Assembly: GCA_034659475.1 (NCBI GenBank)
Contig: JAYEHK010000155.1
Span: 1-64,000, forward strand
Length of the DNA: 64,000 nt
From: JAYEHK01 sp034659475
GTDB lineage: Bacteria; Bacillota; Syntrophomonadia; Syntrophomonadales; Syntrophomonadaceae
Direction of reading: 5' to 3'
Part shown: positions 53,641-63,459 of the stretch, one piece after another
How the letters are laid out: the number at the start of each line of letters is the position of its first letter
How positions within the stretch are numbered: position 1 is the stretch's first letter
Program-made: the position numbers and the translations under genes
Notes under the pieces: generated by a model
The model's database searches: none
What the model was told of the DNA's origin: nothing
What the model saw: only the letters and a program-made list of their open reading frames with translations

Positions 53641-55638
53641 TTATTTAATAAGTAACTGGGATACGAACACCAATGATACGATGGTCATAAGCTTCAGCAA
53701 AATGTTCAGTGAAGGACCAGCGGTATCCTTACAAGGATCGCCAACAGTGTCACCTTCAATAGCAGCTGCATGAGCCGGACTATGTTTTCCGCCATATGCA
53801 CCAGTAGTTTCGATGTATTTTTTAGCATTGTCCCATGCTCCACCTGCGTTAGCCAGCATGATCGCCAGACAAACACCAGATACGATAGCACCAGACAGCA
53901 TTCCAGCCAGCGCTTCAGCGCCTAGCCCAACGCCAACAATAACCGGAACAACGATAGCCATCAGACCAGGCATAACCATTTCTTTAATGGCAGCTTTAGT
54001 ACTGATTTCAACACATTTAGTATAGTCTGCAGTTGCTTTTCCTTCCAGCAAACCTTTAATTTCTCTGAATTGTCTTCTTACTTCTTCAACCATTTCTCCG
54101 GCTGCTCTGCCAACAGCACCCATGGTCATAGCACAGAATAAGAAAGGCAGCATACCACCAATCAGCAGACCAACAATAACGAGAGGATTCAGGATATCAA
54201 CAGACTTCAATCCTACGACCTCGGCAAAGGCAGTTAAAAGAGCCAGTGCAGTCAGCGCAGCAGAACCTATAGCAAATCCTTTACCAATCGCAGCAGTAGT
54301 GTTTCCAACGCCATCAAGTTTATCCGTAGTTGCTCTAACTGATTCGTCTAATTCCGGAGTCATTTCAGCAATACCACCAGCATTATCAGCAATAGGACCA
54401 TAAGCATCAACGGCAACAACCATTCCTGTGGTTGCCAGCATTCCTACAGCAGCCATAGCAATACCATAAAGACCAGCCAACTTAAAGGCGATAAGGGTAG
54501 CTGCACATATCAGCAGAATAGGAATAGCGGTTGAAAACATTCCAACACCCAGACCAGCAATAATAACAGTAGCCGGACCGGTTTGAGTTGCTTCAGCAAT
54601 AGACCGCGTCGGTTTATATGCATCAGAAGTATAGTACTGGGTAACAAAACCAATGATGGTTCCTGCAACCAGACCACTGACAATAGCTCCAAATACGCCG
54701 ATCCCAATCTCAGGAGCGAGCAACTTGGTGCTGGCAAAATAAGCGAAGATAAGTAATATAATCGCTGAACCTACAGTCCCTTTGTTAAGTGCTACTAATG
54801 GATCAGAATCTTCTTTGGTCTTAACAAAAAATGTTCCGATAATAGAAGCAAGGATACCGCCTGCAGCAATAATCATAGGTAATAAAACGCCGCCCATTCC
54901 CAGGGTTGCCATACCTACAGCGCCCAGGGTCATAGCAGCAATAATTGAACCAACATAGGATTCAAACAGGTCAGAACCCATCCCAGCAACGTCACCAACA
55001 TTGTCACCAACATTGTCAGCGATCGTAGCAGGGTTTCTGGGATCATCTTCAGGAAGACCCGCTTCAACCTTACCAACCAGGTCAGCTCCAACATCAGCAG
55101 CCTTGGTGTATATTCCACCACCAACACGACCGAATAAGGCAATAGAACTACCACCCAGAGCAAAACCATTTACAACCGTAGGATCCTCAAAGATTATGTA
55201 GAGAATACCTAATCCTAAAAGTCCTAAACCGGAAACAGACATTCCCATTACAGCTCCACCTGAAAACGCTACTTCTAAGGCACCGTTTAAAGATGTTCTG
55301 GCTGCATTAGTTGTTCTGACATTAGCTTTGGTTGCAACTTTCATGCCTATGAATCCAGCTAAAGCTGAACATATGGCACCAGCTAAAAAGCATATTGCTG
55401 TCTGCCAGGAAACAAATAGTCCAACAATTACAAAAACAATAACAACAAATACACTGATTGCAGTATATTGTCTCTTCAAAAAGGCCATAGCGCCTTCGGA
55501 AATATAACCTGAAATCTCAACCATTTTCTCTGTTCCGGGGTCGGCTTTGTTAACTTTTCCTGCCAGGAACAATGCAAAAAGCAACGCAATCGCACCGCCT
55601 GCGGGCGCAAATGCTACTAAGCTTTGCAGATTCTCCAT
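53641..55638 (-). CDS. hppA: membrane-bound ion-pumping pyrophosphatase
   Basis: 665 residues from the ATG at 55638 (MENLQSLVAF); the ATG at 55650 overlaps the ribosome site GAGGAG. About 16 membrane helices. Pyrophosphate-binding motifs are DVGADLVGKVEAGLPEDDPRNPATIADNVGDNVGD (written in parts: DVGADLVGKVEAG, then EDDPRNPATIADNVGDNVGD, about 180-215). The segment GNTTAAIGKGFAIGSAAL (about 450-467) has Ala where K+-independent enzymes have Lys, so it is likely K+-dependent. It may pump H+ or Na+; the sequence by eye does not decide. It uses pyrophosphate from biosynthesis to energise the membrane. Confidence 0.94.
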   Translation of the reverse strand: MENLQSLVAFAPAGGAIALLFALFLAGKVNKADPGTEKMVEISGYISEGAMAFLKRQYTAISVFVVIVFVIVGLFVSWQTAICFLAGAICSALAGFIGMKVATKANVRTTNAARTSLNGALEVAFSGGAVMGMSVSGLGLLGLGILYIIFEDPTVVNGFALGGSSIALFGRVGGGIYTKAADVGADLVGKVEAGLPEDDPRNPATIADNVGDNVGDVAGMGSDLFESYVGSIIAAMTLGAVGMATLGMGGVLLPMIIAAGGILASIIGTFFVKTKEDSDPLVALNKGTVGSAIILLIFAYFASTKLLAPEIGIGVFGAIVSGLVAGTIIGFVTQYYTSDAYKPTRSIAEATQTGPATVIIAGLGVGMFSTAIPILLICAATLIAFKLAGLYGIAMAAVGMLATTGMVVAVDAYGPIADNAGGIAEMTPELDESVRATTDKLDGVGNTTAAIGKGFAIGSAALTALALLTAFAEVVGLKSVDILNPLVIVGLLIGGMLPFLFCAMTMGAVGRAAGEMVEEVRRQFREIKGLLEGKATADYTKCVEISTKAAIKEMVMPGLMAIVVPVIVGVGLGAEALAGMLSGAIVSGVCLAIMLANAGGAWDNAKKYIETTGAYGGKHSPAHAAAIEGDTVGDPCKDTAGPSLNILLKLMTIVSLVFVSQLLIK

Positions 55639-55717
55639 AATAACAAACATCTCCTCATTATTATTGTGAAAAAATTAAAATAGTGGCCTGCATGCAGATA
55701 TTCTATTTCTCTATCAT

Positions 55718-55942
55718 CTAAAGCAGTGCCAAAAGCAAGGTTAGTACGACAAATCCAGCTGACAGATATGCAGTAATTTTAGCCAGCAGATCATCGACTC
55801 CTTTCTTCTTTCCAAAAAGTGCTTCGCTACCACCAGCAATACTACCTGATAAACCTGCACTCTTACCTGACTGTAACAAAATTGTTGAAATGAGCCCGAG
55901 TGCACACAGAACCTGTAGCACGAGCACTATTGTTTTGACCAC
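55718..55942 (-). CDS. secG: preprotein translocase subunit SecG
   Basis: 74 residues, GTG start after AAAGGAGG. Two membrane helices (TIVLVLQVLCALGLISTILLQ, about 3-23, and LSAGFVVLTLLLALL near the C-terminus) flank GKSAGLSGSIAGGSEALFGKKKG, the SecG signature. It lies directly downstream of eno with an 86-bp gap, as in many Firmicutes. Confidence 0.93.
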   Translation of the reverse strand: MVKTIVLVLQVLCALGLISTILLQSGKSAGLSGSIAGGSEALFGKKKGVDDLLAKITAYLSAGFVVLTLLLALL

Positions 55943-56028
55943 CTTTTAACCTCCTTTCATCAACGAAGCTTCCCGAAAGCCGCAGTATATTTTACCACAA
56001 TAGTACGTCGGGATACAACCCCGATCCC

Positions 56029-57315
56029 TTATCTGGTTAAATTGTAAAATACTCCCATGCCTCGATAGACCGCGAACACATCCAGTTCTTCCTCAATTCT
56101 CAACAACCGATTATATTTGGCCACCCTGTCGGTTCGTGTTGGTGCACCCGTTTTAATCTGCCCGGCATTGAGGGCTACCACCACATCGGCAATCGTGGAA
56201 TCTTCTGTTTCTCCGGATCGATGGGAAACAACACAGGTATATCCTGCTCGCTGCGCCATCTGCATGGTGTCCAGGGTTTCAGTCAGGGTACCAATCTGAT
56301 TCAATTTTATCAGGATACTGTTGCAAACACCCATTTTTATTCCTTTAGAAAGGCGTTCTGTATTGGTCACAAACAGATCATCGCCAACCAGCTGTATTCT
56401 TTTGCCCAGCTTGTCCGTCATGATTTTCCAGCCGTCCCAGTCGTCTTCATCCAGACCATCCTCAATGGAGAGAATCGGATATTTGTCGACCAGTGACATG
56501 TAGAAATCTACCAGCCCTGCCGAGTCCAGCACCAGGTTGTTGCCAGCAAGATGATATTTCCCTTCTTTGTAGATTTCAGAGGCGGCTACATCCAGTCCCA
56601 GGAATATATCCTTGCCAGGCTCATATCCAGCGTTTTTGATCGCTTCCACAATCACATCCAGTGCTGCTTCATTAGATGGCAGATTGGGAGCAAAACCACC
56701 TTCATCTCCAACAGATGTCGCAAACCTCCGAGATGATAAAACCTTTTTAAGGCTGTGATACACTTCTACACCCATACGCAACCCCTCGGCAAAGGAAGGT
56801 GCACCTGCGGGAAGAATCATAAATTCCTGAATATCTACATTATTATCAGCATGTTTGCCGCCATTTAATATATTCATCATGGGAACAGGTAATTCTTTTG
56901 CATTCACCCCTCCGATATACTGATACAGAGGAACAGCAAGATAGTCAGCGGCTGCTCTGGCTACCGCAATCGATACCCCCAGCATCGCATTGGCACCTAA
57001 TTTACCTTTATTCGGAGTGCCATCCAGATCGATCATCAACTGGTCTATGTCAATTTGACAGGTGGCATCCATACCGATCACTTCTGGCGCAATGATGTCA
57101 TTTACATTGTTCACTGCATTGAGGACACCTTTGCCCAGATATCTTTCCGGGTCCCCATCCCGTAATTCAACAGCCTCATAGGCTCCGGTAGAAGCACCTG
57201 AAGGAACAATCGCCGTAGCCATGGTGCCATCCTCTAAAATCACTTCCACCTCTACGGTAGGGTTACCACGAGAATCCAGCACTTCCCGACCGTATACATC
57301 AACGATAATACTCAC
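56029..57315 (-). CDS. eno: enolase
   Basis: 428 residues from the GTG at 57315, after AAGGAGAG; upstream in-frame codons to 57348 have no family similarity. Family landmarks: VYGREVLDSRGNPTVEVEV (about 5-23), GGFAPNLPSNEAALD (about 205-219), SIEDGLDEDDWDGW (about 285-298) and VSHRSGETEDSTIADV (about 366-381). It converts 2-phosphoglycerate to phosphoenolpyruvate. It is separated from gpmI by 523 bp of repeat DNA, so it may have lost direct coupling to the upstream operon. Confidence 0.97.
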   Translation of the reverse strand: MSIIVDVYGREVLDSRGNPTVEVEVILEDGTMATAIVPSGASTGAYEAVELRDGDPERYLGKGVLNAVNNVNDIIAPEVIGMDATCQIDIDQLMIDLDGTPNKGKLGANAMLGVSIAVARAAADYLAVPLYQYIGGVNAKELPVPMMNILNGGKHADNNVDIQEFMILPAGAPSFAEGLRMGVEVYHSLKKVLSSRRFATSVGDEGGFAPNLPSNEAALDVIVEAIKNAGYEPGKDIFLGLDVAASEIYKEGKYHLAGNNLVLDSAGLVDFYMSLVDKYPILSIEDGLDEDDWDGWKIMTDKLGKRIQLVGDDLFVTNTERLSKGIKMGVCNSILIKLNQIGTLTETLDTMQMAQRAGYTCVVSHRSGETEDSTIADVVVALNAGQIKTGAPTRTDRVAKYNRLLRIEEELDVFAVYRGMGVFYNLTR

Positions 57316-57339
57316 TGCTATCTCTCCTTTATATGATAA

Positions 57340-57838
57340 TATATCCATTTACTCATAGTTTCACACTTCAAGGATTATGCGTCATAAGAACAGGAACAGA
57401 AGGGGACAAGCTGTGTCTGACCCCAACAATGTTCTATTGGGACTCTGCGTATCTAGATAATTGTGTGGTAACGCCGCATGAAGGGAGCCAGGCTCCTAAC
57501 TTATTCGCAATACGTAATAGAAACTAGTTTTATTTTCTGAATAAGTTAAGAGCCTAGCACCTTTTTGGCTTTTGGAGTCTGTTTCCGTTCTCACGCTGAT
57601 CCGCTCCGCAGCAGGGATTAACCTAGCTTTGGTAAGGGGTTAAAGGTTAGGGGGTTAGACGCTTCGCGTCAAACATTTTCCTCACCCCTCACTCCTAACT
57701 CCTTACTCCTTATTGAAATAGTCTGCCGTGTAAAGGGGGGAGATTATATTGATATCCCCTCTGAACCGTTCCAACTTTCCAACTAACCAACTGTCCAACT
57801 TTATGACGCATTATCTGTCTACTATGTCATTTGACTTC
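57340..57838. repeat. repeat-rich spacer between gpmI and eno
   Basis: No gene. It contains an inverted pair CTCCTAACTTATTC/GAATAAGTTAAGAG (about 57492-57553), a GACGC-TTC-GCGTC hairpin inside a purine/pyrimidine palindrome related to 52136-52200 (about 57632-57715), and a CCAACTNN run (about 57768-57800) followed by TTATGACGCATTAT, like TTATGCCGCATAAT in the MITE. Confidence 0.55.
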
Positions 57839-59377
57839 TTATTCCACCAGCGATCGCCCGGTCATTTCTGGGGGCAGGGGGATGTTCATTATGGAGAGCA
57901 GCGTGGGGGCTACGTCTCGCAGGGAGCCTTCTTCTCGCAGCGTTTTTTCTTTGTATTTTTCCGAAACGAGAACAAAAGGAACAAGGTTCGTGGTATGTGC
58001 AGTAAATGGGAACCCTGTTTCTGGGCTAACCATTTCTTCACAGTTCCCGTGGTCTGCTGTGATAAGAACTGTCCCCTGCTTCTCCAGGACCTTATCAACA
58101 ACCTGTATCAAACATTCATCAACAGTATGAACAGCCTCAATGGCTGCTTCCAACACTCCAGTGTGTCCTACCATATCTGGATTGGCGTAATTCATAATAC
58201 AGACATCATAGGTATCCTTGTCTAATTCTTCAAGCATTCGCGCTGTTAATTCTCTGGCGCTCATTTCCGGTTTGAGATTATAGGTTGCTACATCAGGAGA
58301 GGGAATGAGAATGCGTTCCTCACCTGGATTGGGTTCTTCCACCCCACCGTTGAAAAAGAACGTAACATGTGCATATTTTTCCGTCTCCGCGATGCGAAGC
58401 TGTTTAACGTCCTTTTCAGCCAGGACTTCTCCCAAGGTGTTTTTTAGATTCTGGGGTTTATAAGCAACCGGCACCTCAAGCTGAATATCATACTCTGTCA
58501 TGCAGACATAACAAATATCAGGTACTTTTCTTCTTTTAAATCCCTTGCATTCTTTATCAACCAGCGCATGGCTGATCTGTCTGGCCCGATCTGCCCGGAA
58601 ATTGAAGAAAATAACACTATCGCCGTCATTGATCGTTCCTCTTGGGTTGCCCTTATCATCTACCAGAACAACGGGCTCGACAAATTCATCTGTGACTCGT
58701 TCCTCATACGATCTTTCAATCGCCGCCTGCGCATTAGGAGAAGGAACGCCCTCTCCCAGTACCATTGCATCATATGCTTTTTCAATACGATCCCAGCGAT
58801 TATCACGATCCATGCCGTAATAGCGGCCACCCAGCGTGGCGATTTGCCCAATACCAAGCTCCTGCATCTTCATTTCCAATGCATCAATGTATTGCTGGGC
58901 ACTTTTCGGAGCAACGTCTCTTCCATCCAGGAATCCATGCACATAAACGCGTTTCACCTGCTGTTCTTTACACATTTCCAGCAGAGCATAGAGGTGGGTC
59001 ATTAGACTGTGCACGCCGCCATCGGAGAGCAACCCCACGAGGTGTACAGCACCATCATTTTTCACAGCCTGCTGCATAGCCCGGATAAATTCTTTATTGT
59101 CAAAAAAACTTCGGTTCTCAATCGCATTACCGAGTCGAGTGATCTCCTGATAGACAATCCGACCCGCACCCATGTTTAGATGCCCCACTTCGGAATTACC
59201 CATCTGACCATCTGGAAGGCCTACACATTTCCCACAACATTTAAGCACCGTAGAAGGATAAGTACCCTGCAGACTTTTAAAATTCACCGGATTGGCACAG
59301 GTCACGGCATTGTCATCACAGGGATGCCGTAATCCCCACCCATCCAAAATCATTAATACCACCGGTTGTTTAGCCAT
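57839..59377 (-). CDS. gpmI: 2,3-bisphosphoglycerate-independent phosphoglycerate mutase
   Basis: 512 residues. Metal and catalytic motifs: VLMILDGWG (about 7-15), the serine in GQMGNSEVGHLNMGAGR (about 56-72), HGFLDGRDVAP and ADHGNCEEM (about 443-451). Mn2+-dependent interconversion of 3- and 2-phosphoglycerate. The ATG lies inside the end of tpiA (8-nt overlap). Confidence 0.97.
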   Translation of the reverse strand: MAKQPVVLMILDGWGLRHPCDDNAVTCANPVNFKSLQGTYPSTVLKCCGKCVGLPDGQMGNSEVGHLNMGAGRIVYQEITRLGNAIENRSFFDNKEFIRAMQQAVKNDGAVHLVGLLSDGGVHSLMTHLYALLEMCKEQQVKRVYVHGFLDGRDVAPKSAQQYIDALEMKMQELGIGQIATLGGRYYGMDRDNRWDRIEKAYDAMVLGEGVPSPNAQAAIERSYEERVTDEFVEPVVLVDDKGNPRGTINDGDSVIFFNFRADRARQISHALVDKECKGFKRRKVPDICYVCMTEYDIQLEVPVAYKPQNLKNTLGEVLAEKDVKQLRIAETEKYAHVTFFFNGGVEEPNPGEERILIPSPDVATYNLKPEMSARELTARMLEELDKDTYDVCIMNYANPDMVGHTGVLEAAIEAVHTVDECLIQVVDKVLEKQGTVLITADHGNCEEMVSPETGFPFTAHTTNLVPFVLVSEKYKEKTLREEGSLRDVAPTLLSIMNIPLPPEMTGRSLVE

Positions 59378-60128
59378 TTATCCCCAACCTCACGATCTTT
59401 GCAAAATCAGATGGATTAAGACTTGCACCGCCAACCAGCGCGCCGTCGATATCCTCCTTCAACATGAGCTGTTCCGTGTTGGCTGGTTTTACACTGCCTC
59501 CATATAATACAGGAACATCCTGTGCTGTGTTCTCATCATATAGAACAGAAAGACATTCCCTGATAAACCTGCACATTTCCTGGGCATCATCGGGGCTCGC
59601 ATTAACACCCGTTCCGATCGCCCAGACAGGTTCATAGGCAACCACAAGCCCCCGACTGGAAAACGTGATTTCTTTCAAACCTTCCTGCATTTGTTCTTTT
59701 ACAACCTCACGCGCCATCTGGTTTTCACGCTCCTGAAGGGTTTCTCCCACACAGAAGATAGGAATCAATCCTGCAGACAGAGCCGCCTTTATTTTGCGAT
59801 TGATCTGAGTATTGTTTTCTCCTATGACGCTACGCCTTTCCGAGTGTCCAATGATAACATAACCACAGCCACTATCCGTCAGCATTGATGGAGCTATTTC
59901 ACCGGTATAAGCCCCTTTTTCCTCCCAGAATAGGTTTTGCGCACCCAGACTTATGTTGCTGTTTTGTACCGCCATATTCATGATTAATAGCGCTGTAAAG
60001 GGCGGACAAATAACAATATCAACAGCTTTTAAATCAGCCACCTCGGGCACAAATTCTTTCATAAAATCTTGGGCTTCTGTTTGGAGTTTATGCATTTTCC
60101 AATTTGCAGCGAAGAATGGTTTTCTCAT
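59370..60128 (-). CDS. tpiA: triosephosphate isomerase
   Basis: 252 residues from the ATG at 60128, after GAGGAGG; an in-frame GTG upstream lies in that site. Motifs: FFAANWKMHK (about 4-13), the catalytic histidine in IIGHSERR (about 95), the glutamate in VVAYEPVWAIGTG (about 167) and the phosphate loop VLYGGSVKP (about 208-216). It interconverts dihydroxyacetone phosphate and glyceraldehyde-3-phosphate. Confidence 0.97.
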   Translation of the reverse strand: MRKPFFAANWKMHKLQTEAQDFMKEFVPEVADLKAVDIVICPPFTALLIMNMAVQNSNISLGAQNLFWEEKGAYTGEIAPSMLTDSGCGYVIIGHSERRSVIGENNTQINRKIKAALSAGLIPIFCVGETLQERENQMAREVVKEQMQEGLKEITFSSRGLVVAYEPVWAIGTGVNASPDDAQEMCRFIRECLSVLYDENTAQDVPVLYGGSVKPANTEQLMLKEDIDGALVGGASLNPSDFAKIVRLGING

Positions 60129-60172
60129 TTCGTACACCTCCTCAGTATCCTATTTTCGGTGATAAAAATAAT

Positions 60173-61348
60173 CTACACTTCACAGGATTTTACACCCGGC
60201 AGTTCCATTCCTTCCAGGAACTCCAGTGTAGCGCCACCACCAGTAGAAATATGGGTTACTTCTTTTTCAATACCCAGCGTATGGAAAGCGGCTGCCGTAT
60301 CTCCCCCTCCAATTACTGATACCGCATTTGAACGAGCTACTGCATGGGCAACCTCATTGGTTCCCCTGGCAAAGTTTTTAAATTCATAGACACCAAGCGG
60401 ACCATTCCATATAATGGTGCACGCCTCTGCAATCGCTTTTCCAAATCGTTCTACGGTAGAGGATCCAATATCGACGATCATTTGATCATCAAGTATTTGC
60501 TGAACACTGACCTGCTCAAAAGCAGCATCGGCTTTGAACTCTGAAACCACAACGGCATCCGAGGGAAGCAATATTTTTTTGCCTTTCTCCTCAGCCAACT
60601 CCATTAATTTTCGGGCTTCATCCATCAGTTCATCCTCACAAAGCGATTTGCCAATATTGAAACCTTTGGCCTTAAGAAAAGTGCAGGCCATACTGCCACC
60701 CAGCAAAAGCACATCCATTTTGTCCAAAAGGTTTCTGATCAAGCCCAGTTTATCCTTGACTTTAGCACCACCCAATATTGCCATTCTGGGACTCTGGGGA
60801 AGTTCCATCACTTGGCGAAGCATGTTCACTTCATTTTCCAAAAGAAAACCCGCATATGACGGAAGGTAATCAGCAACCCCTGCGGTAGAAGCATGTGCAC
60901 GGTGAGCTGTTCCAAAAGCATCATTAACATAGATCTCCCCGATTGATGCCAGCGCTCTGGCAAAGGCAGCATCATTTTTTTCTTCCTCCGGGTAGAAGCG
61001 AACATTCTCTAGCATAAGAATGTCCCCCTGGTTCAATTGGTCCACCATTTTTTCGACACCTGGTCCGATACAATCCTCTGCCATTTTAACTTCACGGCCA
61101 AGGATCGTGCTCAAATGATTGGCAATCGGCAGGAGACTGTATTTTTCGCTGCGTTTTCCCTTGGGTCGTCCCATATGGCTCATTAAAATAAGTTTTCCGC
61201 CATTCTGCAGCACATACTGTATGGTGGGAAGAGCTGCCTGAATACGGTTATCATCCGTAATCTTCCCCTCCTCACTCATAGGAACATTAAAATCAACTCT
61301 TATCAATACTCGTTTTCCAGAAATATCTGCATCTTTTATGGTCCTCAA
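60173..61348 (-). CDS. pgk: phosphoglycerate kinase
   Basis: 391 residues from a TTG start. The first residues RTIKDADISGKRVLIRVDFNVP match the family N-terminus, so the start is kept despite the rare codon; GGGGGTG lies upstream. Other motifs: SHMGRPKG (about 57-64), AFGTAHRAHAST (about 156-167), AILGGAKVKDKLGLI (about 189-203) and VIGGGDTAAA (about 362-371). It makes ATP from 1,3-bisphosphoglycerate. Confidence 0.96.
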   Translation of the reverse strand: MRTIKDADISGKRVLIRVDFNVPMSEEGKITDDNRIQAALPTIQYVLQNGGKLILMSHMGRPKGKRSEKYSLLPIANHLSTILGREVKMAEDCIGPGVEKMVDQLNQGDILMLENVRFYPEEEKNDAAFARALASIGEIYVNDAFGTAHRAHASTAGVADYLPSYAGFLLENEVNMLRQVMELPQSPRMAILGGAKVKDKLGLIRNLLDKMDVLLLGGSMACTFLKAKGFNIGKSLCEDELMDEARKLMELAEEKGKKILLPSDAVVVSEFKADAAFEQVSVQQILDDQMIVDIGSSTVERFGKAIAEACTIIWNGPLGVYEFKNFARGTNEVAHAVARSNAVSVIGGGDTAAAFHTLGIEKEVTHISTGGGATLEFLEGMELPGVKSCEV

Positions 61349-61373
61349 CGTTCGTACACCCCCGGTAGATTAA

Positions 61374-62378
61374 TTAAAATTTAGATGCCACATAAGCAAC
61401 CAAGTCTACAACTCTCAATGAATAGGCCCATTCGTTGTCATACCAGGCAATTACTTTGGTCATTTTATCGTCCATGGTCATGGTCAGCAATCCATCAACA
61501 ACCGAGCTGCACGGTTCTCCATTATAATCTCTTGAAACCAGCGGTTCTTCAGTATATTTCAAGATCCCTTTCAAACTGCCTTCTGCCGCCTTTTTAAATG
61601 CTTGATTAAGGTCTTCCGCAGTCGCTTTATTATTTATTTGTACAGTAAGGTCTACCAGAGACACATTAGGAGTCGGAACTCTGACAGCCATCCCATCCAG
61701 TTTACCCTTCAGTTCAGGAATAACTAATCCAACAGCCGCTGCCGCACCAGTGGTTGTTGGAATCAGCGACGCGGATGCGGTTCTTGCCCGTCTTAAATCA
61801 CTGTGCTCCATGTCAAGCACACGCTGGTCATTGGTAAAAGAATGAATGGTGGTCATCAGTCCTTTTTCAATCCCAAAATTGTCTAATATCACCTTCGCGG
61901 CTGGTGCCAAACAGTTGGTGGTACAGGAGGCATTCGAAATGATGTCATGATTGGCAGGGTCATATTGATCATGATTTACACCCATAACTGCTGTGAAGTC
62001 TACATTTTTTCCTGGTGCTGTGATAATTACTTTTTTAGCCCCTGCCGTTATATGCTTGCCAGCTTTCTCTTTGGTTCGGAATGCACCGGTTCCTTCCACG
62101 ACCACTTCAACACCCAGTTCCTTCCAGGGAAGTTTTTCAGGATCACGTTCTGCTAAATATAGAAACCGTTTTCCACCCGCAACGATACTGTCGCCTTCTA
62201 CTCTAACCTCTCCCTCATATTGACCATGAACCGAATCATATTTAAAGAGATGTGCACCTCCGGCTGGATCGCCCAGATCGTTGACTGCTACCACCTCGAT
62301 GTCATCTCTGCCTAGCGCCGCCCGAGTAACCAGGCGTCCAATTCTCCCAAAGCCGTTAATCCCAATTTTCACTGTCAT
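61374..62378 (-). CDS. gap: glyceraldehyde-3-phosphate dehydrogenase
   Basis: 334 residues from the ATG at 62378, after AAAGGATG. NAD fold VKIGINGFGRIGRLV (about 3-17). The catalytic cysteine is in SNASCTTNCLAP (about 149-160), and the histidine is near 177 (TIHSFTNDQ). It oxidises glyceraldehyde-3-phosphate. The 3' end of cggR overlaps its start by 23 nt, so gap is translationally linked to its repressor gene. Confidence 0.97.
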   Translation of the reverse strand: MTVKIGINGFGRIGRLVTRAALGRDDIEVVAVNDLGDPAGGAHLFKYDSVHGQYEGEVRVEGDSIVAGGKRFLYLAERDPEKLPWKELGVEVVVEGTGAFRTKEKAGKHITAGAKKVIITAPGKNVDFTAVMGVNHDQYDPANHDIISNASCTTNCLAPAAKVILDNFGIEKGLMTTIHSFTNDQRVLDMEHSDLRRARTASASLIPTTTGAAAAVGLVIPELKGKLDGMAVRVPTPNVSLVDLTVQINNKATAEDLNQAFKKAAEGSLKGILKYTEEPLVSRDYNGEPCSSVVDGLLTMTMDDKMTKVIAWYDNEWAYSLRVVDLVAYVASKF

Positions 62379-63408
62379 TATGTTCATCCTTTCCATTAAT
62401 GATGTTTTGCGCTACCCCTTCATCGGTGATCAACACAGATTCTTGTTTATGCTGCAGTACGGCTTTAATCGCCTCTGCTTTGTTACTTCCTCCTGCAACG
62501 GCAACAATGTTTTTAATATTTTTCAGGTCACTGGTCTCAAGACCTATGCCTGGTATCTCAAAGATTATCTTGCCCCACCGATCGAAATAATACCGTAAGG
62601 CTTCGCCCATTCCTTCATTTTCCTGTAAAAATTTAATTTCGTCTGCTGATAATCCCCTCTTTTCAGCCATTTCCAGCGCCGGTCCAATCCCATGAACCAG
62701 AATATCCGCTGATTTGATCTTCTCCACAACCCGGGTAATATGTATATCTTTTTGCAGGGCTTTGGCCGTACTTTCCTCCAGATTATCCGGGATATGCAAC
62801 AACCTGTACTGGGCTCCGATCGTATCTGCAATCCTCGCCGCGATACTACCGGCCTGTGTCTCTACGTTTTCTCCCAGGCCACCCCGTGCTGGAAGAACAC
62901 AGATATCAGCACAATTTACACCCGGGCGCATAGACCGCGCCATCCCAGCCAGTGTTGAGCCTCCGGTAACTGCCAGAATACATCCCGGGAAAAGAATACG
63001 TCGCAGATACTCCGCTGCGGCACGCCCCAGATCTTCTCTGGTATAATTGCTTAAATAAGAATCCCCAGGAACAATGATCACTTCATCCAGATCAAATCTT
63101 CTCTTCAACTGCTCTGACAGTGATTGCAGCTTGAAAAGACAGGGAATAATCTCATCCACCTCCCTAAGCATCTCCTCACCATAAGACGTGATGTAGATAC
63201 CAGCCGGTGTACTGATAAGCGCGCCCTTCGCTTTCAGCAAGTCTACCTCTGAACGAACCAGTCTCTCCGAACACCCCACAGTTTTCCCCAGTTGTCTCCT
63301 CCCCACTGGTTGCTGATAAAGAATCTGCCGAAGAATCTGATAGCGGTTTTCCATCATTTCAACCGCTTCAGGCGCAAATCGTTCAATAATACCCAAAAGT
63401 CGATTCAT
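62356..63408 (-). CDS. cggR: central glycolytic genes repressor (SorC family)
   Basis: 350 residues from the ATG at 63408, after GAGG; a TTG at 63420 is less likely. The N-terminal helix-turn-helix (QQPVGRRQLGKTVGCSERLVRSEVDLLKAKG, about 35-66) and sugar-phosphate-binding C-terminal domain (VTGGSTLAGMARSM, about 145-158; LPARGGLGENVETQAGSIAARIA, about 173-195) match CggR. In Bacilli it represses gap-pgk-tpi-pgm-eno until fructose-1,6-bisphosphate rises. The first gene of this operon, preceded by a GGGAC-N6-GTCCC site. Confidence 0.93.
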   Translation of the reverse strand: MNRLLGIIERFAPEAVEMMENRYQILRQILYQQPVGRRQLGKTVGCSERLVRSEVDLLKAKGALISTPAGIYITSYGEEMLREVDEIIPCLFKLQSLSEQLKRRFDLDEVIIVPGDSYLSNYTREDLGRAAAEYLRRILFPGCILAVTGGSTLAGMARSMRPGVNCADICVLPARGGLGENVETQAGSIAARIADTIGAQYRLLHIPDNLEESTAKALQKDIHITRVVEKIKSADILVHGIGPALEMAEKRGLSADEIKFLQENEGMGEALRYYFDRWGKIIFEIPGIGLETSDLKNIKNIVAVAGGSNKAEAIKAVLQHKQESVLITDEGVAQNIINGKDEHNDSENWD

Positions 63409-63459
63409 ACCATACCTCAATAAACTTACTGAAGAGATAAAATAACTATGCGCGGGATC

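Noticed and set aside
55960..56028. Possible terminator between eno and secG
   Set aside because: Only a weak GTCGGGATACAACCCCGAT hairpin without a U-run; secG is more likely co-transcribed with eno.
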